Source: GCA-003244245 sp049673305 (GTDB lineage: Bacteria; Actinomycetota; Actinomycetes; Mycobacteriales; Pseudonocardiaceae). Taken from it: DNA of 37,674 nt. The position numbers were made by a program, and so were the translations under genes. Under the pieces are notes generated by a model. The model was not told the DNA's origin. It saw only the letters and a list, made by a program, of their open reading frames with translations, and searched no databases. The stretch lies in the NCBI GenBank assembly GCA_049673305.1, contig JBATXM010000240.1:1-37674 (forward strand), written 5' to 3'. This document shows, piece after piece, positions 31,444 to 37,674 of the stretch. Each line of letters opens with the position of its first letter. Positions within the stretch are counted from its first letter, which is position 1.

Positions 31444-32859
31444 TCAGTTTCCCCTTCGGCAGGTCATTTCGAGAGTCGAGCCGCGCGGGACAAAGCCGGA
31501 CAGCGGGTCGAGCCCGATGACTCGGCACTGCGACCGCAGGTCCGGATCGACCAGCTCGCCGTCGTCGTCGACCACCCGAGGGATCAGGCCATGGACTTTC
31601 GCGGTGAGGATGGCATCGCTGCCTCGGTGGCCCCAGTAGTCGGTGGGAATAATGAGTACCTCCGGGGACCCTTCATCCAGGTTGTTCGGCTCCGGAGCAG
31701 GTTGCGTTGGGGCCGGTTTCGTTGGGGTTGATTGCATTGGGGACGGTTCGAGCTGGGAAGGCTGCCCTATCACCGGCGGCGCTGGCCCGGGCGACGCTGT
31801 CGAACGCAGCGCCGTCCGGGCCAGGTAGCTACCGAGCACCAGGACGAGCACGCCGAGCAGGACGATCACGGTGCGCGCCGCGCCGCGCCGCGCGGGGTAG
31901 CGGTGCGGCGGCGATGGCGCCAGCATCGCGGTGAGTGACGCCGTCGCAGGCAACACTGCGGTGTCAGTTTCTTTCACGCCGGTCACCCCGGCAGGCAGGG
32001 GCAACCGGTGCCCAGCGTGGACCGCGGCAACGGCGGCGGCAACGGCGGCGGCAAACTCACCGCCGGTGCGGTAGCGCTGCCGTGGGTCCTTGGCCAGGGC
32101 CGCCTCGATCAGCGCTCGGGCTGCCGGGGGCACATCCCGGGGCAAGGGGGGTGGCCTGTCCCGAATGTGCATCATCGCGACGGTGACGGCGTTGTCAGCC
32201 ACGAACGGGCGTTGCCCGGCCAGACACTCATAACCCACCACGCCCAGCGAGTAGACGTCGCCAGCTGGACCGGTCTCGTGCCCTGCGGCCTGCTCCGGAG
32301 CGATGTAGTGCGCGGTGCCCAGCACCATCCCGTGGTGGGTCAGCGGAGCCGCGTCAACGGCTCTGGCGATGCCGAAGTCGGTGATCTTCACTCGTCCATC
32401 GGGAGTGATCAGGATGTTTGCGGGTTTGATGTCGCGGTGCACCACACCGCGCTCGTGGGCCGCCTGCAGCGCATCGCCAGCCTGCTCAAGGATGTTCAGC
32501 GTGCGCTCGGTGGAAAGCCGGGGCTGCCGCATCAAGATCGTGGCTAGGGCGTCCCCGATGACCAGCTCCAGCACCAGATAGGCCCAGCTGTAGGCACCAA
32601 ACGGATCGCTGGCCACCTCGCCATAATCGTGCACCGCAGCGATGCCGGGATGATTCAGCGAGGCGGTCATCCGGGCCTCGGCGTGGAAGCGGTGTCGGAA
32701 CTCCGGGTCGCCGGAGAGCTCCGGCTTGAGCACCTTGATGGCGATCTGACGGTCCAGCCGAGTGTCGGCGGCCTGCCACACCTCGCCCATCCCGCCGACG
32801 GCGATGCACCGGCTCAGCCGGTATCGCTGCGCCAGAAGCTGCCCGCTGCTCAACCCCAT
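31444..32859 (-). CDS. pknA: Ser/Thr protein kinase PknA with PASTA-like tail
   Basis: A 471-residue membrane kinase. Kinase motifs: CIAVGGMGEVWQAAD, IAIKVLKPE, VVHRDIKPANILI, ITDFGIARAV and the activation segment LTHHGMVLGTAHYIAPEQAA. A transmembrane helix (TVIVLLGVLVLVLGSYLART) lies near residues 329-348. A Pro/Thr-rich linker and a final 70-residue domain follow, with ILTAKVHGLIPRVVDDDGEL and the GLDPLSGFVPRGSTLEMTC end, similar to a single diverged PASTA repeat. Mycobacterium tuberculosis PknA is not known for a PASTA domain. ATG 32859 lies ten bases after the pbpA stop. Confidence 0.94.
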   Translation of the reverse strand: MGLSSGQLLAQRYRLSRCIAVGGMGEVWQAADTRLDRQIAIKVLKPELSGDPEFRHRFHAEARMTASLNHPGIAAVHDYGEVASDPFGAYSWAYLVLELVIGDALATILMRQPRLSTERTLNILEQAGDALQAAHERGVVHRDIKPANILITPDGRVKITDFGIARAVDAAPLTHHGMVLGTAHYIAPEQAAGHETGPAGDVYSLGVVGYECLAGQRPFVADNAVTVAMMHIRDRPPPLPRDVPPAARALIEAALAKDPRQRYRTGGEFAAAVAAAVAAVHAGHRLPLPAGVTGVKETDTAVLPATASLTAMLAPSPPHRYPARRGAARTVIVLLGVLVLVLGSYLARTALRSTASPGPAPPVIGQPSQLEPSPMQSTPTKPAPTQPAPEPNNLDEGSPEVLIIPTDYWGHRGSDAILTAKVHGLIPRVVDDDGELVDPDLRSQCRVIGLDPLSGFVPRGSTLEMTCRRGN

Positions 32860-32869
32860 ACAGCCACCA

Positions 32870-34345
32870 TTAGCGGGCTCCTTGCAGGGCGGCGGCGATG
32901 ACGGCTCGACCGATCGGGGCGGCCAACGAGCCTCCGGTTGCCTCGAGATTGCGGTCTCCACCGTTCTCTACCAGTACCGCGATCGCTACCTGCGGGTTTT
33001 CGGCCGGCGCGAAGGCGACATACCAGCCGTCCGGGGGGGTGTTCTTGGGATCGGCGCCATGCTCGGCGGTGCCGGTCTTCGCAGCGATGCTGACGCCCTT
33101 GATTTTACCGTCGTTGCGGTAGCTGTTCTCGGCGGCGACCATCATGTCCCGGATCTGGTCGGCGGTGATGCGGGACATCGCTGTGTCGGCTTGCTCAGGT
33201 GCGAACCTCTCCAACACGGACAGGTCCGGAGCCAGAATGTTTCGAACCAGCTGAGGCTTCATCCGCACTCCGCCGTTGGCGATCGTCGCAACGATCATCG
33301 CGTTCTGCAACGGGGTGAGCGCCACATCACGCTGCCCAATGCCAGACTGCTCCAAGGCGGCCACATCGGGAACAGCGCCCACAGTAGACGGCGCCACCGG
33401 GATCGGGATGGTGAGGTCCTGCTGCCCAATGCCGAACAGTTGGGCCTGCTTGCGCAGGTCGTTCTCCCCGACGATGGCGGCCAGCTGGGCGAAGGAGGCG
33501 TTGCAGGAGCGCACCAGAGCCTGGGTAAGCGTAGCGGTGTCGCCGGTGCCGCACCGCTCATCGGCAAAGTTGTGCAGCAATGTCGTGGTGTCCTGCAGCT
33601 GCAATGCGGACGCCGCCGTGAGTGGGGTGTCCGGAGTGGCCTTCCCGTCCTCCACTGCGGCCGCGGTGACCACCAGCTTGAACGTCGACCCCGGCGGGTA
33701 GGTCGACGCGACCGCGCGGTTGGTCAGCGGGGAACCGTGCTGGGGCGAGGTGTCCGCGTTCCAAGCGGCCTCCTGCTCCGCGCCGTCATGCGCGGACAGC
33801 CGGTTCGGGTCGTAGGACGGGGTGGACACCATCGCGAGGATCTCCCCGGTGCTGGGTTTGATCGCCACCACCGCGCCGGTGTAACCCCGGCGGATCAACC
33901 CCTCGTAGGCGGCACGCTGGACGGCCGGGTTGATGGTGAGCTCGACGCTGCCCCCGCTGGGCTCCCGCCCGGTGATCAGATCTGACAGCCGGCGCACGAA
34001 CAGCCGGCCGTCGGAGCCGTTGAGCACGGAGTCCATCTTGTTCTCGATGCCACCCGAGCCGTAACGCAGCGAGTAGTAACCAGTAACCGGGGCGTACAGC
34101 GGGCCGCCCAGATACCTGCGCAGGAAGCGCAGCTGCCCGCCGGTCTCCACCGAACTGGCCACCGGTAGCCCACCAGCGATGATCTCGCCGCGCTGGCGGC
34201 TGTACTCATCAAGCAGTACCCGTCGGTTGCGCGGGTCAGCGCGGTAAGTGTCGGCGTTGACGACCTGAATGTAGGTGGCGTTCAGCAGCAGCACAACGAT
34301 CATGCCCATGACGGCCAGCGCGACCCGGCGAAGCGGCGTGTTCAC
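32870..34345 (-). CDS. pbpA: penicillin-binding protein PbpA
   Basis: A 491-residue class B penicillin-binding protein. An N-terminal membrane anchor (LAVMGMIVVLLLNATYIQV) is followed by RNRRVLLDEYSRQRGEI, a dimerisation-type region and the transpeptidase domain with all motifs: SxxK in PPGSTFKLVV (about 220), SxN in VRSCNASFAQL (about 282) and KTG in AAKTGTAEHG (about 420). In actinobacteria it works with a SEDS glycosyltransferase (RodA) whose gene precedes it. Here rodA is missing and only a 12-codon frame precedes the GTG start, which overlaps that frame's TGA by four bases. Confidence 0.95.
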   Translation of the reverse strand: MNTPLRRVALAVMGMIVVLLLNATYIQVVNADTYRADPRNRRVLLDEYSRQRGEIIAGGLPVASSVETGGQLRFLRRYLGGPLYAPVTGYYSLRYGSGGIENKMDSVLNGSDGRLFVRRLSDLITGREPSGGSVELTINPAVQRAAYEGLIRRGYTGAVVAIKPSTGEILAMVSTPSYDPNRLSAHDGAEQEAAWNADTSPQHGSPLTNRAVASTYPPGSTFKLVVTAAAVEDGKATPDTPLTAASALQLQDTTTLLHNFADERCGTGDTATLTQALVRSCNASFAQLAAIVGENDLRKQAQLFGIGQQDLTIPIPVAPSTVGAVPDVAALEQSGIGQRDVALTPLQNAMIVATIANGGVRMKPQLVRNILAPDLSVLERFAPEQADTAMSRITADQIRDMMVAAENSYRNDGKIKGVSIAAKTGTAEHGADPKNTPPDGWYVAFAPAENPQVAIAVLVENGGDRNLEATGGSLAAPIGRAVIAAALQGAR

Positions 34346-34380
34346 CGGCCGACCACCAGCATGACAGCAGAGGTGATCAT
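34342..34380 (-). pseudogene. rodA: 12-codon remnant at the rodA position
   Basis: Between pstP and pbpA is the frame MITSAVMLVVGR. Its ATG shares one base with the pstP stop (TGATG) and its TGA overlaps the pbpA GTG (GTGA). These are the sort of coupling junctions expected for a gene between pstP and pbpA, where other actinobacteria carry rodA (about 470 codons, SEDS glycosyltransferase). The simplest reading is an in-frame deletion of nearly the whole gene. It could instead be a short coupling peptide. The residues themselves are too few to be identified as RodA. Confidence 0.5.
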
Positions 34381-35756
34381 CAATTCACCGTCCGGCAGTC
34401 CACTCCAGGTTCTGAAGGCTTCTCCGGCAGTGGCGTACTGGTGGTCGTCGGTGCTCCAGAAGTGCTCCCAGAAGTGTTCTCAGTGGACGAGGCCGGTAGC
34501 TGCGCGGGGAGAGCTCCAGCTTCGGCCCTGGGGCACGGCGGCAACATGTCATTGGTCCGGAGCCTGCCAATGATCTCGCGAGCGCCGGTCAATCCACTGT
34601 TGCTGATCATTCCTCGGTGAACGTTGGCCCGGGCGTACGGTTGCAGCTCACGCAAGAACATCGTCTCGCAACCGCGCGCGCCGTCCCGGCAGCTTCCTTC
34701 GGCCCAGGTGTGCAGCGGCAGGCCGAGGAACTCACCCCGGACGCCCTGGAAGACACCCACCTCGCCGTTACTGGCGGCCCCCACGTAGTACTGGCCGAGC
34801 ACCAAGATCGAACCGATCGCGGCGATGACACCGAGCGCAATGGCAGCCACCGCCAGACCGATCAACGCTCGCCGCTGCTTGTGCCAGCGCAGCTGCGGGT
34901 CCAGAGGCACCGGTTCGATCCGCTGGGGTTCCGGTCGGGGCAGGGTGGTCGTCGCCGCCCGGGAAGCCGCTGAATCGGGCTGCGGTTCCTCGACGCCGTC
35001 GCCCGCCGCCCCACCGATGATGGGTGCGTCCTCACCGTACTCAACGTCCGCTACGTCGGCCACGATACAGGTGATGTTGTCCGGTCCGCCGCCTTTGAGA
35101 GCCAGCTCGATGAGCCGGTCGGCGCAGGCCCTAGGGTCGGGGATGGTCAATCCCTCGGCCAGGGTCTCGGCGCTGACCACGCCGGAAAGCCCATCGGAGC
35201 ACAGCAGGTAGCGGTCCCCGGCGAAGGCCTCCCGCACGGTGAGCGAGGGCTCAACATCGTGTCCGGTGAGCGCCTTGAGGATCAATGAGCGCTGCGGATG
35301 GTGGCTGGCTTCGTGCTCGGAGATCCGGCCTTCGTCGATCAACGACTGGACGAAGGTGTCGTCGTGGGTGATCTGGCTGAACACGCCATCGCGCAGGAGG
35401 TAAGCGCGAGAGTCGCCGACGTGGACCAGACCGATCTTGTTTCCACCGAAGAGCACTGCGGTCAACGTGGTGCCCATACCCTCCCGTTCGGGATCCTCGC
35501 GGACCAGCTCGCTGATCGCGGCGTTACCAGCGAGGGTGGCCTCGTGCAACTGGTCCAGCAGGTCGTTGCCGGGTTCGTCGTCGTCCAGCGGGGCGAATGC
35601 CGCGATGACGGCTTTCGACGCTATCTCGCCGGCCGCGTGACCGCCCATCCCGTCGGCCAGCGCCAGCAGACGGGGCCCGGCGTACACCGCGTCCTGGTTG
35701 TTCTGCCGAACCAGGCCGCGATCGCTTCGGGCTGCGTAGCGGAGGAACAGAGTCAT
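34380..35756 (-). CDS. pstP: PP2C-type Ser/Thr phosphatase PstP
   Basis: A 458-residue membrane phosphatase that reverses PknA/PknB phosphorylation. Catalytic domain motifs: RSDRGLVRQNNQDAVY, LLALADGMGGHAAGE, GLVHVGDSRAYLLRDG, YLLCSDGLSG and GGPDNITCIVAD, giving a complete metal site. A transmembrane helix (IGLAVAAIALGVIAAIGSIL, about 300-322) is followed by an outside domain with several cysteines (SCRDGARGCETMF, PPCPRAEAG) and a Thr/Ser-rich end. The start overlaps the fhaB stop by four bases. Confidence 0.95.
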   Translation of the reverse strand: MTLFLRYAARSDRGLVRQNNQDAVYAGPRLLALADGMGGHAAGEIASKAVIAAFAPLDDDEPGNDLLDQLHEATLAGNAAISELVREDPEREGMGTTLTAVLFGGNKIGLVHVGDSRAYLLRDGVFSQITHDDTFVQSLIDEGRISEHEASHHPQRSLILKALTGHDVEPSLTVREAFAGDRYLLCSDGLSGVVSAETLAEGLTIPDPRACADRLIELALKGGGPDNITCIVADVADVEYGEDAPIIGGAAGDGVEEPQPDSAASRAATTTLPRPEPQRIEPVPLDPQLRWHKQRRALIGLAVAAIALGVIAAIGSILVLGQYYVGAASNGEVGVFQGVRGEFLGLPLHTWAEGSCRDGARGCETMFLRELQPYARANVHRGMISNSGLTGAREIIGRLRTNDMLPPCPRAEAGALPAQLPASSTENTSGSTSGAPTTTSTPLPEKPSEPGVDCRTVN

Positions 35757-36208
35757 GAGCGCAGCTCGATCACCGTCTTGCCGATGCGGATGGGGACCCC
35801 CGGAGGAACCCGAGTAGGTCCGGTGACCTTAGCTCGGTCCAGGTAGGTGCCGTTGGTGGAGCCCAAGTCTTCCAGAAACCAATCCCCGCTTTGGACGGCG
35901 AGCCGAGCGTGCCGGGTGGACGCATAATCGTCATCAAGCACCAGCGTGGAGTCGTCGGCACGGCCGATGAGGATGGGCCTGCCCTCCAGCGAGATGCGGG
36001 TGCCCGCCAGACCACCTGCGGTGACCACCAGCTGGCGAGGCGTCCGGTTGCCCTCCACCCGAGCACCGCGCCGCGACATCGGAACGCCTGCGCGCAGCCC
36101 AGACGCCGCGAACAGCTCGGATCGCACGACGCGCAGCGCAGCGACGACGAACATCCAGAGCAGGAGGAGAAAACCCGCTCTGGTCAGCTGTAGCACCAGC
36201 TCCGGCAC
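35753..36208 (-). CDS. fhaB: FHA-domain protein FhaB (FipA)
   Basis: A 151-residue protein with an N-terminal membrane helix (LTRAGFLLLLWMFVVAALRV) and a C-terminal FHA domain: LIGRADDSTLVLDDDYASTRHARL, then WFLEDLGSTNGTYL and PIRIGKTVIELR, with the phosphothreonine-binding Arg, Ser and Asn residues present. It binds phosphorylated proteins in growth and division control. GTG 36208 gives the family N-terminus VPELVLQLTRAGFL. The stop overlaps the pstP start (ATGA). Confidence 0.93.
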   Translation of the reverse strand: MPELVLQLTRAGFLLLLWMFVVAALRVVRSELFAASGLRAGVPMSRRGARVEGNRTPRQLVVTAGGLAGTRISLEGRPILIGRADDSTLVLDDDYASTRHARLAVQSGDWFLEDLGSTNGTYLDRAKVTGPTRVPPGVPIRIGKTVIELRS

Positions 36209-36261
36209 GCTGAAGGTCGTCTCTGCTAGGTCGCGTCGTGGTTGACACCGTTCATGAGGTC

Positions 36262-37131
36262 TCAACCCTGGGTACGGAAAACAAGCCGGGACTGACCAAC
36301 CCGTACCACGTCGCCGTCGACGAGTTGCCAGGTCTGCACCGGGGTGCCGTTGACCGTCGTGCCGTTGGTGGACCCGAGGTCGGCAAGCACCGCTGCCTGG
36401 CCATCCCAGGTGATCTCCAGGTGCCGCCGGGACACGCCAGTGTCCGGCAGCCGGAACTGGGCATCCTGGCCGCGGCCCACCACGGTAGCGCCCTGGGTCA
36501 GCTGGTGGTGCCGATTCGACCCGTCGTCCAAGATGAGCGCCGCCGAAAGCTGGCGGTAACTCGTCTGGCCCCCCTGGTCAGCTGGGGGGTAATAGCCACC
36601 GTACTGGCCGTAGGTTTGCTGGTAACTGCCAGCTTGGTCATAGTCGTAAGCGTACTGGGGACTGTAGCCGGATGGCTGACCGTAATCCGGGGCGTCCCCG
36701 GCGTGCTCGCCCTGTTGCTGGCTCATGGGTCGGTCTCCTGCGGTGCGAGGTTGCGGTGTGTCGGGATCGACAGACGAGCTGGTACGGAACTGTCCCGTGT
36801 GCAGCGTCTCAGACCGCCTCAGAGCCACCACAACGTCTCCATAGACATCCCAAGCCTGCTCTGCGAGATGGCTCTGGATGCAACCCTTCAGCATCCGGAT
36901 CACCCGCTGCTCGTCTTCTGCCAGCCGGTCATGGTCGGCCGCCCCCAGTGTCACGGTGTAACGGTTAGGCGCGAGCACTCGCCCTCCGGCGAGCGGACGG
37001 GCGTTGTCGTCAGCCTCACGCGCAAGCGCGTGGGCCACCTCCTGCGGCACCACGCTGCCGCCGAAGACTCTGGCAAAGGCGTCGCCGACCATACCTTGCA
37101 ACCGACGCTCGAACCTCTGCACCTTACCCAC
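36262..37131 (-). CDS. fhaA: FHA-domain protein FhaA with DUF3662
   Basis: A 289-residue cytoplasmic protein. The N-terminal DUF3662 domain (about 1-115: VQRFERRLQGMVGDAFARVF, VVPQEVAHALAREADDN) is followed by a Tyr/Gln/Gly-rich linker (SPQYAYDYDQAGSYQQTYGQ) and a C-terminal FHA domain (about 195-285) with VVGRGQDAQFRLPDTGVSRR, LEITWDGQAAVLADLGSTNG and VVRVGQSRLVF. In mycobacteria FhaA binds phosphorylated MviN and regulates peptidoglycan synthesis. GTG 37131 follows GAGAGGAGG. It is the first gene of the operon; its promoter must lie between here and the divergent tRNA gene. Confidence 0.93.
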   Translation of the reverse strand: MGKVQRFERRLQGMVGDAFARVFGGSVVPQEVAHALAREADDNARPLAGGRVLAPNRYTVTLGAADHDRLAEDEQRVIRMLKGCIQSHLAEQAWDVYGDVVVALRRSETLHTGQFRTSSSVDPDTPQPRTAGDRPMSQQQGEHAGDAPDYGQPSGYSPQYAYDYDQAGSYQQTYGQYGGYYPPADQGGQTSYRQLSAALILDDGSNRHHQLTQGATVVGRGQDAQFRLPDTGVSRRHLEITWDGQAAVLADLGSTNGTTVNGTPVQTWQLVDGDVVRVGQSRLVFRTQG

Positions 37132-37274
37132 GGCGACCTCCTCTCCCACACTCGGCCAGAGCCTTGCTGGCCGGGGCCATCTAGCGGCTCTGCACCGATG
37201 GTATCCGGGAAGGCCAGCCGGCCAGGCCCGCCGCATCCGCGAGGGGGTGGCATGTTACCGTTTTTCAGTCACCC

Positions 37275-37357
37275 GGGCGAGTGGCGGAATGGCAGACGCG
37301 CACGGTTCAGGTCCGTGTGTCCGAAAGGACGTGGGGGTTCAAGTCCCCCCTCGCCCA
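37275..37357 (+). tRNA. tRNA-Leu (CAG)
   Basis: An 83-base tRNA. Acceptor arms GGGCGAG (37275-37281) and CTCGCCC (37350-37356) pair perfectly. The anticodon loop TTCAGGT gives CAG, decoding CUG. There is a long class II variable arm (GTCCGAAAGGAC region), and the T-arm reads GGGGGTTCAAGTCCCCC. CCA is not encoded. The D-arm has the usual TGGCGGAATGGCAGACG. A tRNA-Leu beside fhaA is common in actinobacteria. Confidence 0.95.
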
Positions 37358-37392
37358 CCGTAGTGCTCGCGAGCACGCTCCTCACGTGCTCT

Positions 37393-37455
37393 TATGGATG
37401 CTTGTGCACCTTCCAGGACCCCCGTAAGGGGTCATATGGATGCTTGTGCACCTTC
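37393..37455. repeat. 21-base direct repeat flanking a hairpin
   Basis: A 21-base sequence beginning TATGGATGCTTGTGCACC occurs at 37393-37413 and exactly again at 37435-37455. Between the copies GACCCC (37417-37422) and GGGGTC (37428-37433) form a hairpin with a five-base loop. It lies between the tRNA gene and a broken aldo/keto reductase gene. Confidence 0.65.
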
Positions 37456-37472
37456 GGCTACCGCAACGGGGT

Positions 37473-37617
37473 GGTGTCGCGTCCTCGCCCCGCGCCAGTA
37501 CCCAGGCCAGCACCACCTGTAACGGCGTGGCGTCGTATCGGGCGGCGACCGAGCGGAGAGGCCTAGCGCGGAGACGGTGAGGCCGGACCGGCCGAGGCGA
37601 CGTTGAGTACTGATCAT
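37473..37617 (-). pseudogene. aldo/keto reductase remnant (large internal deletion)
   Basis: A good start (ATG 37617 after AGGAAGAAG) gives MISTQRRLGRSGLTVSALGL, the standard N-terminus of an aldo/keto reductase. Within a few codons the sequence passes, in another frame, into AARYDATPLQVVLAWVLARG, which is the C-terminal part of the same family (normally about 200 residues later). So the middle, with the catalytic residues, is deleted and the frame is lost. No intact product is possible. Confidence 0.7.
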
Positions 37618-37674
37618 GTTCTTCTTCCTGTTGCTGGTGGCAGGGAAAATAACTGGGGGTGGCCGCATTGCGGC

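Noticed and set aside
37393..37455. CRISPR-like array
   Set aside because: Only two copies with a hairpin spacer, and no cas gene in the window.

Overview
The window is high-GC DNA from an actinomycete, most probably of the order Pseudonocardiales. The clearest pointer is the right-hand end. It carries the conserved actinobacterial growth and Ser/Thr-phosphorylation operon (fhaA-fhaB-pstP-pbpA-pknA-pknB, minus strand) beside tRNA-Leu, followed by pabA, a class E sortase, crgA, a rhomboid protease and ppiA. This is the usual near-origin neighbourhood. Frequent GTG starts, ATGA/GTGA stop-start overlaps and ANTAR, RsbW and graspetide genes fit the same assignment. Species cannot be named from the sequence alone.

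Left part (1-12.2 kb) is accessory. It holds the end of ribA, a zinc-ribbon MBL hydrolase, a RelE/ParE-type toxin with a DUF6247-like antitoxin, and a channel-like membrane protein. A partner-switching signalling block follows: an RsbW-like kinase, a STAS protein without the phosphorylatable serine, a GAF-ANTAR regulator and a multidomain SpoIIE phosphatase that stops before its last metal-binding motif. Next come a small Gly-rich peptide gene, a three-gene YbjQ-type group, a TrmH/SpoU RNA methyltransferase and a LCM-type methyltransferase gene broken by one in-frame TGA.

Middle part (12.2-18.6 kb) is centred on RiPP biology. A HTH regulator with a beta-rich sensor-like domain is followed by the frameshifted relic of a radical SAM/SPASM peptide maturase. 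Converging on it is an apparently intact graspetide operon on the minus strand: precursor peptide (tgmA-like), ATP-grasp ligase (tgmB-like) and PIMT-like methyltransferase (tgmC-like).

The next part (18.6-25.4 kb) has a PHB-depolymerase-type esterase coupled to a ribbon-helix-helix regulator with a candidate self-operator, a DedA protein, an APC amino-acid permease, an anchored extracytoplasmic protein, and a secreted Asp/His-rich protein with an LAQTG sorting signal. That signal matches the class E sortase encoded 3 kb away.

The core operon (29.5-37.1 kb) has one striking departure from the usual order: rodA is missing between pstP and pbpA. In its place is a 12-codon reading frame that keeps both expected coupling junctions (TGATG with pstP, GTGA with pbpA). 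It looks like the scar of a precise in-frame deletion. Together with the methyltransferase nonsense codon, the radical SAM relic, the shortened SpoIIE and an aldo/keto reductase remnant at the right edge, the window shows several gene-loss events beside intact operons.
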